DNA from: Mytilus galloprovincialis
Lineage: Eukaryota > Mollusca > Bivalvia > Mytilida > Mytilidae
Assembly: GCF_965363235.1 (NCBI RefSeq)
Contig: NC_134839.1
Span: 73,867,410 to 73,931,409 of the forward strand
Direction of reading: 5' to 3'
Length of the DNA stretch: 64,000 bases
In this document: piece after piece, positions 13,000 through 23,346 of the stretch
Layout: each line of letters starts with the position of its first letter
Numbering within the stretch: the stretch's first letter is position 1
Program-made: the position numbers and the translations under genes
The notes under the pieces: model-generated
The model's database searches: none
What the model saw: only the letters and a program-made list of their open reading frames with translations
What the model was told of the DNA's origin: nothing

Positions 13000-15199
13000 T
13001 CTTCATCTAAGGGGGACATAAAGTTTTAGAAATGTAATACTCGTTTTCAGTTTTATTTAAAATATTTTTTCATAAGAATAAATTTTCTTAATTTTAAGGT
13101 CTATACGTCCGAAAATGTGACATAATAAAATTGTTGTGACATCGCTAAATAGTGAAAGTATTGGATGCTATCGAACAAATGAGAGTTCCAAGGGAAGATT
13201 CCACAAAAACACAAAGTGAAAACATCGAAACATATAAGGAACCTTGAAACTGAAGAAAAATGTGAGAGTCATTACACTACGTCTTTCGGAACTTAATGGG
13301 GGAAATAACGGAAACGCCGAACAAAATCAGTGTATAATACTTAATTATACATAAAAAACGCAAATATTAATAAATTTGTACCTTTACTCTTTGTCTTTAT
13401 CATTACATATTATAAACAAAATGATCATATGACAAACATATATTGACCTGGCTATTTCTGTTAGATTATATTCAATTAAAGATACAAGCTGAAACTTAAG
13501 ATGTCAATTTTTACTAGACGGTACTATTTTTCTGTTAATTATAATTATGTAAAATAAATTGCATAATCAAAGCAGCGTGACTTTTTTATGCAGCCAAATT
13601 AGTTTTCCTTATACATATGTGTATTTTTTACGTCAAAAATTTGAAGTATTGATATCTAAATATATTAAATACAAGTTAAACTATGAGATTTTGCTAGCTT
13701 ATGATACTCCACAATGAAATTAATAAAAGGTTGACTGTTTTAACGCATCACACGGTATAAAGCGTTGATTCAAGTTTCAGTAAGCCTTGTAGGTTCTTAG
13801 AAACCCTTCAAAGAACATTTATGTAAACGAATTTGTGTGTATTCGGTACACATGCAGTTTATTGGCGATAAATAGCGACACACAGTATAGCCTACTCGAA
13901 AGCAGTTTGATGCCAAATTTTAAGGTAGGTGATCTGACTAGTTTCTGAGAAAACACATCATAATTTTGTGCAACAGACGGACGGACAGTCGGAAACACGG
14001 ATGAATGTAAATCAGTATACTCTGAAGTGGGATGATAAAGAAAGGTTTCAGGTACAGCTAATTTGATTTGTTTCATTGTGAATTTCCGTATCAACAGGCC
14101 AGGTGGATTGCGATGTTTTTTTCTTAATTTTTATTTCACTGTTAAAAAAATTGTTTTGAGTGTTATTAAATCTGAATTTGTCTTAATGGTATATCCGTAT
14201 TTTTTTATACTTTGGTACTCTTATCATTATCCTCGTACACGTTTGGCAACATCTTCTAAATTATATGTCTGATTGATTCTGACAATGCCAGACATGGCAA
14301 TCATACCACATCTTCTTTTTTATATAGAATTAGTCTGTAATGATCTGTAGTATATATGTCAGTTTCCCTGGCAACATCACTGCAATTTATTGCAAAATGC
14401 CCGACAATTATTTTTGTGGTCTTTTTTTGGATTTTTAACATTTCTGATATGTCGATTCCTGCTTTAACATGATTAAAGACAGACTTATTGAATTGGTTAA
14501 AGTCACTCTTTTTAGTATTTATTGTGAGTTTCTATTCTTTTTTTTTTTGGCATACTTTCATTGAGTTTTTATTGGTAAGATGAAAATCCGGTTGAGTTCT
14601 GTCATACACAGTGAGAGGTTTCGGCTAGCTATAAAACCAGGTTCAATCCACCATTTTCTACATACGAAAATATCCGTACCAAGTCAAGAAAATGGCAGTT
14701 ATTATCCATTCGTTTGATGTTATTGAGCTGATGATTTTGCCATTTGATTACGGATTTCACGTTTTGAATTTTCCTTGGAGATCGTTAATTTTTTTTATTT
14801 CACTTTTGAATGAATGTTTTAACATATGGACACAGGAATTTTTAGAGAAATGTCTCGTAATGCGCTAGTAAAGAACAGTAGGATATATGCATGAGTGATT
14901 CGAAAAGTATTTATGCCGGAGACCAACCATTGAAAATACAATAAATCATAAGAGCATTTAAACCAAAAGTTGTCTAAAGAGAACAGGCACAAATTTTAAA
15001 TGTCAATTCTGTATTTGTCAATTAAAAAAGACACATTTAAGTGTTAATATATAAAACTTTACAGTAGGAGTTTTGCACATTTGAACCTGTTATAATTTTT
15101 TTCGATGGTCGCTGTATGACATATGAAATTTAGGATGATATATTACAAACCAATTAACGAAATATCTGTATTAGTAACATGTCATTGCACCAGGCCTAG
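13000..15199. other. Intergenic
   Basis: No gene seen. The 91-codon minus frame at 13819-14094 has no splice or domain support. 14590-14810 is an interspersed repeat, listed separately. Confidence 0.4.
14590..14810 (+). repeat. Interspersed repeat (AAAACCAGGTTCAATCC type)
   Basis: Contains GTGAGAGGTTTCGGCTAGCT, AAAACCAGGTTCAATCCACC and GTACCAAGTCAAGAAAATGG blocks in the order seen at 35630-35860, 36765-37040 and 63790-64000. Confidence 0.7.
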
Positions 15200-16059
15200 G
15201 TTTTTCGATATCACAAGCTTGTCAAAACTTATTTATCACAATTGGTTTCCATGGTTCACATGGGAATGTCGATTGTTTGTTGGAAAACACGTCATTTAAA
15301 CGTAACAAATATGTTGTGAATCAAAAATCATACATTATTTATTTTTTTACATAGTATGATCTGTTCCTCTGTAACAAGATAATGTATCTTTGTTTGACAT
15401 TTTTTATGCAGCAAAGCAAGATCAATTCTTTCAAATTGTCTTTTAATTTGAAATGGGAAATCTTGTGTAAAGGGAAGAAAAGTTAAACGTTTTAATACTA
15501 TTTCAAGAGGAAAAACACTTAGATTGTATGAAATATGACAGATCTTTCGAATTTTAAAGTATCCATATCTGATTCTCGCCGTTTCTAACAATAGGTAGTT
15601 GAGGTTTTGCTTGCTGATAAAATTATTTTTGATAACTTGGAAAGGGGTTTCGTGGAGTACTTGGAAGATCCAGCAATAAAACGTTATGAATAAGGAAACT
15701 AGTGTAATTAAGGTAGCCAATACAATGAATAATGGTTTAGTTGTTCGTCTTTGGTTGAAATTCCAATGAACTGTATAGAACAGACCTATAATTATACATG
15801 TCATTGGTAAGTGCCTCAGAGGTATATTTTGAATTTCCAAGTGAATTGTTTATACCCAATTCATTTATCATGTAGTTTATACAATGGTATTAACACATGT
15901 GGATTGTGGCTTTATCTGCAGGGACAACAATATATGTGCAGGGAGGTAGGACAGGTGATTATCAACTTTGATGTATTATAATTTAGGTGTATCGTGGGTA
16001 TGAATAGACCCTTTTAGCTTTTTTAATTCTAATTTGTATTCACGACCTCACAGCCTTAA

Positions 16060-16087
16060 TGCCCGCGTCACACTGTCCCGATTTTTA
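16060..16087 (+). repeat. Left terminal inverted repeat of the Harbinger-like element
   Basis: Pairs with 18214-18241 without mismatch. Confidence 0.9.
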
Positions 16088-16089
16088 CG

Positions 16090-16560
16090 CCGATGGCAAC
16101 ACGATTATGGACATTTTCAAAATCGGGACTGATCGTATCCAGATCGGGCTATTCGTAGTGCCATCTTTAACCATCGTAGAACCATCGGCCACTTTTTCTA
16201 GCCTTCGGGGACAACTTCGGGAAGGGTTCTAAATTTTTTAACATGTTAAAAAATTCCCGAAGGTGCGTCCGATGTTGAGGGTTCGTATTCAGTTCGTATC
16301 ACCATCCTCACCATCGTAATGTCACCGGGAATGCATCTTTGAACATCGTATTGCATTCGTGTTTCCATCGTTTCCATCGAGCAGTTTTGACATTACGATG
16401 TCTACACGAATGAATCACGAAGCTACCCGAAGGTCTTACAATGGCAACACGACTTTGTAAAGACCTCGTAATCCCGTCGTGTTGCCATCGAATAAAAGTA
16501 CGAAGGCGACAAGATGGAACTACGACGGCAATGAATTCAGCTAAATGTAAGTTAATTTTC
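16090..16560. repeat. Left subterminal array of CATCG/TTCG motifs
   Basis: Dense short motifs such as CATCGTA, ATGGCAACACGA and CGAAGG recur every 10-25 bp. A matching array lies at 17890-18215 inside the other end. The minus-strand frames here are by-products of the repeats. Confidence 0.7.
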
Positions 16561-16641
16561 GCACTAAAATACATTTAAAGTGCCATGCGCGATATGCACT
16601 GGTCAGTCTAATACGACAGTTAAGAAAGACGTTCACAAAAC

Positions 16642-16755
16642 ATGGAGCTCATATCATATGATTCTATGAGAACAAGAAAGGCGACAGCGGTGTTTCTATT
16701 TATTCAAATGGAACAAGAAGAGCAGCGATTACAGGCTCAGGATTTACTTTTACAA
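16642..16755 (+). CDS. Candidate N-terminal exon of a Harbinger-type protein (remnant)
   Basis: ATG at 16642 opens 38 codons rich in Glu, Gln and Leu (ending Gln-Asp-Leu-Leu-Leu-Gln), then a GTAAAA donor-like site at 16756. Its location inside a 3-bp-TSD inverted-repeat element suggests a transposase or Myb-like leader exon. No DDE-bearing exon follows, so it is a remnant at best. Confidence 0.35.
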
Positions 16756-17394
16756 GTAAAATATTATTTTTTGTCAATTTTTCATATCAAGTAACATAAT
16801 GAAAATCATAAACGCGCCTCGTACACCAACGCTACAGGTATACGTATATAGGGAAACCAACTTTTTCTTTATTATTCTGATTTTTTATGTATCGTCTGAG
16901 TTGTCGTCACACGAATGTTTACTCCATAACCGTTTTGTTTTCTATATGTCATATTTTGCCGCATTTGTTGCTTTCCCCAACATCCTTCCTTTTGTCTATA
17001 TTATTATGATATTCTCCTGGAAAGAGCTCTTTTTGAATAAAAGGGATCAACGAACCCATTACCTTACCTTTAAGATAGATCAGTAAATATGGGCATAATT
17101 ATGGGTGATTATTCAGACTAGTGCACACATTTTACAGTTCAAACAAGGCAATGCCGAGCGTGGCATCCCCTCGTATGTAACATATTGGGGACGAATATGA
17201 ACACTATATTTGTATATGACACATGCAGAAAATGGTAAATTGAATATGCATATTTGATACATAAACTGTTTCTTTTAGAAATCAACAAAAACATTCAGTA
17301 ACTGGAAATACCTTTAATATTGTCTTTAGAACAAGCAGGTAAAAAAATGAGCAACCAATTTCCTGTGTATTATGCTATTTCAAGGAGAAAAAAC

Positions 17395-17690
17395 AAGTCC
17401 ATCTGCATGACCTTGACCTTTGGCCTTGAACGTAACAAAGGTCAGATCATTACAAGGAGGAACAATATACCAAATGTGGTTAAAATCTTTTGAAGCATAT
17501 TGGTTTTAGAGTGTCCACAAGAGTGATATTGCCTTGTATTACAACTGCCACTGTGACCTTGACCTTTGAACTTTAAAGTCAATAGCGCTTAAAACATTAT
17601 TCACGAGTAGCACCATACCAAGTTTTGAGCATTTTCGTTCAGGAGTGTCCATAACAATTTTATCTACACGCAACTTACATGAAGTAGGCG
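17395..17690. repeat. TGACCTTGACCTTTG-type repeat
   Basis: Two blocks (about 17408-17470 and 17550-17690) carry TGACCTTGACCTTTG followed by related text. Similar blocks occur at 57395-57420 and 57665-57690. Confidence 0.6.
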
Positions 17691-17889
17691 AGGGGATAAT
17701 AAACTAAGTTTTATAAGAATTAGACAAAAAGATCGATTTCCCGCCATGCATGGCAGACTTGTACAGAAACGATATGTTGTCGAAATTCTGTTTTACCCTT
17801 CAAGCCCACGATCTTCCGTCTTATGATTTAACCAGAAATTAAATGTACAATATAATATATATTCAATATTGATCAAACAATTTAAAACG

Positions 17890-18213
17890 CGTGATGCCTT
17901 CGGCATATAATTTAAATGCATCGTAAGCTGTACACGACGTCTTTTAGACATCGTAATCCATCTTGTAGCCTTCGTAACCCATCGTGTAGCCTTCGTGATC
18001 CATCGTGTAGGCTTCGGCTGAGATATGAAGCTTAAATACCCGTCTTCGGTTAACCTTCGTATGTCCATCTTTTGCTATCGTATATAATTTCGGCACCATC
18101 GTATAGACTTCGTTATTCATCGTCCTTGCTTCGGTCACTTTTTTGTATTTTAACGAGATCGGGACCAACTTCGTACGAACTTACAATTTTCGCATTCGGG
18201 TGTCCATCGTATA
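17890..18213. repeat. Right subterminal array of CATCG/TTCG motifs
   Basis: Repeated units of the form CCTTCGTAACCCATCGTGTAG, with variations, next to the right terminal inverted repeat. They mirror the left array. Confidence 0.75.
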
Positions 18214-18241
18214 TAAAAATCGGGACAGTGTGACGCGGGCA
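18214..18241 (-). repeat. Right terminal inverted repeat of the Harbinger-like element
   Basis: Reverse complement of 16060-16087. Confidence 0.9.
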
Positions 18242-18641
18242 TAATCCATTCACGAAGAGTGTCTTCGTCTTCTTTTTCACGTTCAGCCGTTTGTCCGGAA
18301 TTATCCTCGACAAAAGCCATCAGTATTATAAAGTTCCTAATGAATATATAAGCTCGAGATTTTTCGGGCCTTTGAATACCGTATTTTGCAGAAAAAGTGT
18401 TAAGATCGCCTGTGATAACGTGGTATGTCAGATTACACATTATGAGCAAGCACAGGTGTAATCAGGAGATACATTATTGTAGTTTAGATGTGTACCGTTA
18501 ATGTTGAGATCCAGATAACCATTTATAATTACAAGCATCACCTCGATCAAGCGTAAATACAGCAATTCATACAGACTATCAGAAATGATCTCTGTTTAAC
18601 CGTAACAAACTCCAACCCGTTACTTTTGCTTACAAAGGTTT

Positions 18642-19750
18642 AGTTTAAACATACTTTATTTGCAAAATTAAAGCAAAATAGAGTAGACACAAGTAAATCA
18701 TACAGTTTACAATATTATCAAAACCAAATAGTTTAATGAACATGCATGTAAAGCAAACATTTAACAGACTATGATACAAGCTATCTTACGTAAACAAAGA
18801 AGAGAGGGGGGAAAGTTTGAAAAGTCCTATACTTCTAAAATGATGACGTGAGTGCTGATAATGATGTCCCGTGTCAGTATCAATAACGGTTTATGAAGGT
18901 GCAAGAAATCAGTTTGACCTTTGACGAAGTTTTTAACATGTTTGAAGATTTGAAAATATAGGTACTCCTGTGATGAATATGATTCACCTGTTTGATTCTA
19001 CTAGGGTTCATTCTTATTTCTTTTATGAAGCTGAAACATTGTTATACGAATTCGTTATGTTTAAAAAATGAACAGTTGTCTGCTTTCTATTCTGTTTTGT
19101 TTACATTGCTATGGAGATTTATAATATTTAGAATCAGTAACGGTCAGGTTTGGTTAGCAAACCCGGAAATATTCCGATCGGTAGTCGTAAACATAAGGAC
19201 CGTCATTCAAACATTTTAGCATTAAGGGTTAGGTATTCTATAAACACTCATATGAATAAGGTAGGGTCCAAAACCTTAGTATATAAGCTGATGCGCTGTC
19301 AGAACAAGGGTATTAAATAGATTCTGAATAAGAATCAATCTGCGTACCTGAATAAGGTTGCAGGAGGATATAAGGGGAACATATAACAAAATATTCAAAT
19401 TTTCAAACATGTTCAAAATTTCATAAAAAGGTCAAACAGATTTCTTATGCCTTGATAGAGCGTTATTATTACTGACACGGAACGTCATCGTTGTCATCAC
19501 ATCACAAGTTATCGTCACAGAATTATACGACTTTTCAAGCTTTCTTTTTCTCTTTTTACTTTCTCTCCTCTTTGTTCACCTATGAAAGCTAGTATTATAT
19601 TGTATAAACTGTTTGTTTTATATGCATGTCCATTATATTATACTATTATTGTAACTTTATATTGTATTATGGAGAAGACTTCATAAGTATGATTTACTTG
19701 TGTCTAATCCATTTTGCTTTAATTCAGCAAATAAAATATGTTTAAACTAT
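18642..19750. mobile_element. Fold-back (long inverted repeat) element
   Basis: The left arm (18642-18965) and right arm (19390-19750) are diverged reverse complements. The outer ends share AGTTTAAACATA and ACACAAGTAAATCATAC. Inner parts share the GTGTCAGTA-ATAACG and GTTTGACCTTT blocks. The central 425 bp is non-coding. A partial copy of the right end lies at 31975-32038. No transposase was seen. Confidence 0.7.
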
Positions 19751-20877
19751 AAGTGGAACATACACACCGGGTAACAGGTGCATAGGCGACTATGCGGTTA
19801 TAGTGCACGAGTAAAGCTTAAACCAGAGAGTGTACTGGTTAAGCAGTGCACAGGCAGATAATGCACAGGAATAGCAGCGGTAAAGGTAGAACCCAGCAAG
19901 GTTTTGGACAGTGCACAGGTTAGCACCGATTGCTGCTGGACACATCAGGTCTATCCAGAGACAATAACAAGTCTCACATATTGTTATTGTGTGTCAGAGG
20001 CCAAAGTTAACAAATTAGAAAATAAATATATAAGAAACGGTGCAGCTTCCAATATCCAGGGGTAAACTCTGGTACGATACCCATAAGTCACTACACCGAG
20101 TACGTGACACTCCATATACAACACAATCACACAATTGAAAGACATATCTATTGGTAAGCACATTTTGTTATACGCAAAACATAGAACATAACTTTTCTGG
20201 CTTGTTGTTCAAGACTTTTAAACTTATTGCTATGAAAGGTATTATTTCTAGAGAATATACCAAAATATTGAAATGCATCAATAACAGATAAACTGAGCAT
20301 TTTCCGACTGTCTGTCATTGATAAATATAACAACATTAGTTAAGTCTGTATTTGTTTTAAATGTACAATTTTCACAGGATAGATGAATTGCGTTCAAAGC
20401 GGTATGCTATTAAGCATCAGAGTCATCTAAAGTGACAGGAAAAAACGAGTCGGCAGGTGTTTGCCCTGCCTTACACCTTTGTTTGATGCAAGCAAAAAAA
20501 AACCCTGAGCAATTACAAGCATTCCGTTTAGAATATGTTGCAGCTCTCTCCTTTTAAACGAAATATAAATTTAAAACATTTGTTTCCTGTACAAATAAGG
20601 ATTAGTTTAATATCTTTGCATTTCACCCCAATTACTTAAATACGATATGTAAAAAAAATATTTATAAAATTCTTTATTCAGAAGACCCCCTATAAAATAT
20701 TTTGATTTGTTGAAAATAATTTAGAATATTTTTGTTTCCTGGCAATAGTGGATGACATATGACAATAAAACAACGACCTAAGAACACAAAAACAAAAGAC
20801 ATATAGAAGTCAACATACGATCTTCAACAATTGCAGTATCGGTGTCTCTATATATCAATGTGATTTTTTCATAGATC
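19751..20877. other. Intergenic
   Basis: 19760-19950 contains degenerate GTGCACAGG/AATGCACAGG motifs. No gene was found. The end of the broken lectin paralogue begins at 20878. Confidence 0.4.
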
Positions 20878-21030
20878 TCAATCTTTTTCCCTTTTTGAAT
20901 CACTAATGAATACGTTTAAAAGATCAATTGATACAACAAATACCACAGGAATACATATTAGTGCGACAGACAGCCATCCAAAAGAAGCAGACGACTTTCT
21001 GTCATCATGAGCTGATGTTTTATTTCGTAT
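20878..21030 (-). pseudogene. Membrane-anchor end of the broken lectin paralogue
   Basis: Minus strand from 21030: Ile-Arg-Asn-Lys-Thr-Ser-Ala-His-Asp-Asp-Arg-Lys-Ser-Ser, then a Gly-Trp-initiated hydrophobic helix of about 22 residues and a short charged tail ending at a stop (20878-20880). It matches the end of the intact gene (Arg-Thr-Ser-Ala-Pro-Asp-Lys-Arg-Lys-Ser-Ser). The sequence before it is abruptly retroelement tail. Confidence 0.85.
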
Positions 21031-21659
21031 AAAATTGAGAATGCAAATGGGGAATGTGTCAAAGAGACAACAACCCGACCATAGAGTAGCCAACAGCAGA
21101 AGGCCACCAACAGGTCTTCAATGCAACGAGAAATTCTCGCACCCGGAGGCGTCCTTCAGCTGGCCCCTAAACAAATATATACTGGTTCAGTGATAATGAA
21201 CACCATACTAAACTCCAAATTGTACACAAGAAACTAAAAGTTAAAATAATACAAAACTAACAAAGGCCAGAGGCTCCTGACTTGGGACAGGCGCAAAAAT
21301 GCGGCGGGGTTAAACATGTTTGTGAGATCTCAACCATCCCAATATACATCTAGCCAATGCAGAAAAGTAAACGCATAACAATACGCACATTAAAATTCAG
21401 TTCAAAAGAAGTCCGAGTCTGATGTCAGAAGATGTAACCAAAGAAAATTAACAAAATGACAATAATACATAAATAACATCAGACTACTAGCAGTTAACTG
21501 ACATGCCAGCTCCGGACTTCAATTAAACTGATTGAAAAATTATGTCTTCATCATATGAATATCAGGCACAATCCTCCCCGTGAGGGGTTTAGTATCATAC
21601 CATCATAACATATACGAGAAGAACATAACCCGTGTCATGCCAACAACTGGTTTATTAAT
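21031..21659 (-). repeat. 3' tail of Penelope-like family 2
   Basis: Contains the GGGAATGTGTCAAAGAGACA, GGCGTCCTTCAGCTGGCCCC and CCAGAGGCTCCTGACTTGGG blocks. Other fragments of this tail are at 35243-35420, 38850-39640 and 52378-52975. Confidence 0.85.
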
Positions 21660-22172
21660 AAAAAATGTGTTTAGTTCCGATGCAAAGACCCTATAAGTGA
21701 ATCAATATTAACGCCAAAATATGTAATCTTTAATGACCTGACAACAGTATCGTAACTATATCCCTTCTTAATAAGTCTATTTAAAGGTTTTGTTAGCTTC
21801 TGAGGTGAATACTGACATTTTTGTGCTTTATAAAATATTGGATGTGAAATACCTGAACGTATAAGAAGTCTGCATGTTGAGCTATATTTACGAATGATGT
21901 CCTTATACCGATGATAAAATTTAGTAAATGTTTTGACTAGTTTGTGATATCGAAAACCCTGGTGTAATAATTTTTCAGTAATACATAAATTTCTCTCGTT
22001 AAAATCTAAAACATTGATACATACACGAGCGAATCGTACAAGTTCAGATATATAAACATCGTAAGATAGTGACAAGGGAACGTCACCATCTAAAAATGGA
22101 TAATTAACGATAGGAAATGAGAAATCATCTCTTTTATCATAAATTTTAGTATTAAGTTTTCCGTTAATGATA
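21660..22172 (-). pseudogene. Reverse transcriptase C-terminal part, family 2
   Basis: Minus strand from 22172: Asn-Gly-Lys-Leu-Asn-Thr-Lys-Ile-Tyr-Asp-Lys-Arg-Asp-Asp, then a Val-Tyr-Ile-Ser-Glu-Leu-Val-Arg-Phe-Ala-Arg block. The frame then runs open for 134 codons (22075-21671). Its N-terminal partner is at 24821-25912, across the inserted family 1 element. Confidence 0.85.
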
Positions 22173-22177
22173 CTACA

Positions 22178-23346
22178 GAGCTTGGAATAAATAAAACTAC
22201 TGGTAACCCTACATATTCTTTAACATCATTTACCAAGGACGAAATTTTACAAAATCATAAATCTGTCCTTCTTTCTTTTGGTATCAACATCAAAGAAAAC
22301 GAAGAAAATTTACCTTCCTTATACTGGATACCTAAATTACACAAAACTCCATATAAAGAACGATACATAGCTGGTTCTTCAAAATGTTCGACTAAACATC
22401 TTTCTAAAGTACTGACTACTATTCTTTCTACAGTTAACGATGGGCTTCAAAAGTATTGTGATGAGATATATTCTACCAGTGGTGTTAACCAGATGTGGAT
22501 TCTCAAAAATTCGAAAGATCTACTGCTTAATCTTCGATCACAATCTTTGCAATTTTGCAGCAACATAAAGACTTTTGATTTTTCTACGCTATACACTACT
22601 ATTCCCCATGCTCAGTTGAAAGATCGTCTTCACCATCTCATAAAACAGAGCTTTTTCTATAAAAATGGGAATCGTAGATACAAATTTCTGGTTTTGGGTT
22701 ACACTAATTTATATTCATATTTCAACAGACAGTCGGTATTCCAATGGGTACTAATTGTGCACCCCTACTGGCCGATTTGTTTTTGTACTCATATGAAGCA
22801 GAATTCATTCGGAACCTTCTAAAAGACAAAAAGAAAAAACACCTTGCGAAATTCTTTAATTTTACTTTCCGATATATTGATGATGTTCTATCATTGAATA
22901 ACCTATATTTCAGCCAATACTTACATCTCATATATCCCAGCGAACTTGAAATTAAGGATACTACTGATACTAGAAGGACTGCTTCATACCTTGATCTTTT
23001 CCTCAATATTGACGCAGATGGACGACTCCACACGAAAATCTATGATAAACGGGACGATTTCAACTTCCCAATTATCAATTTCCCATTTCTCAGCAGTAAC
23101 ATACCCTCTGTCCCTTCGTATGGTGTTTACATATCACAATTGATACGTTATTCTCGTGCATGTTCACACTATACGGACTTCATATACAGAAGTGTGCTCC
23201 TTACACAGAAACTGCTTCAACAAAGTTATGAGGAGGACAGATTAAAATTGACACTCCGTAAATTTTATGGACACCATCACGAATTAGTTGATCCATATGA
23301 TGTGTCTTTGACCAAACTAGCTAAGGACATTTTTACCACATGGTAG
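22178..23346 (+). pseudogene. Reverse transcriptase, Penelope-like family 1 (internally deleted)
   Basis: The first frame (22178 to about 22735) encodes a Tyr-Trp-Ile-Pro-Lys-Leu-His-Lys-Thr block, Ile-Ala-Gly-Ser-Ser-Lys, and the Thr-Phe-Asp-Phe-Ser-Thr-Leu-Tyr-Thr-Thr-Ile-Pro motif that holds the first catalytic aspartate. The second frame (about 22728-23346) encodes Thr-Val-Gly-Ile-Pro-Met-Gly-Thr-Asn-Cys-Ala-Pro and Phe-Arg-Tyr-Ile-Asp-Asp-Val. Roughly 45-55 residues expected between the halves are missing and the frame changes, so the copy is inactive although the YIDD motif is intact. It ends with a Tyr-Gly-His-His-His-Glu-Leu-Val-Asp segment. Confidence 0.85.

Larger units (their letters stand above)
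16060..18241. mobile_element. PIF/Harbinger-like DNA transposon, 2182 bp
   Basis: The ends are perfect inverted repeats of at least 28 bp starting TGCCCGCGTCACACTGTCCC (16060-16087 and 18214-18241). They are flanked by a 3-bp direct TAA (16057-16059 and 18242-18244). Removing the element and one TAA restores the reading frame of the surrounding Penelope-like relic, so the target duplication is directly supported. A 3-bp TAA/TTA target is typical of PIF/Harbinger elements. Inside is a short candidate transposase exon (16642-16755) and no complete transposase, so the copy is probably non-autonomous. Confidence 0.8.
15200..18500 (-). pseudogene. Decayed Penelope-like family 1 copy, split by a DNA transposon
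   Basis: Minus strand, from high to low coordinate: the His-Val-Ile-Thr-Gly-Asp-Leu-Asn block before the reverse transcriptase (about 18400-18430), then a Glu-Asp-Glu-Asp-Thr-Leu-Arg-Glu-Trp-Ile segment ending at 18245. After a 2.18-kb insertion, the same frame resumes at 16056 with Lys-Ala-Val-Arg-Ser. Next come a Val-Pro-Ala-Asp-Lys-Ala block (about 15925), an Ala-Gly-Ser-Ser-Lys block (about 15690) and traces of the Gly-Ile-Pro-Met-Gly motif (about 15270). Multiple stops and frameshifts make it non-functional. The 170-codon frame at 15328-15840 is a shifted reading of this relic. Confidence 0.75.

Noticed and set aside
15328..15840. 170-codon minus-strand frame with hydrophobic start
   Set aside because: The other frames of the same stretch hold decayed reverse transcriptase blocks in the right order. 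This frame is a by-product.
17793..18313. Overlapping minus-strand frames rich in Tyr-Thr-Met
   Set aside because: They are produced by the CATCG/TTCG subterminal repeats of the Harbinger-like element.
19760..19950. Possible tRNA-derived short element with repeated GTGCACAGG motifs
   Set aside because: I could not fit A and B box promoter motifs or a clover-leaf, so no RNA gene is claimed.
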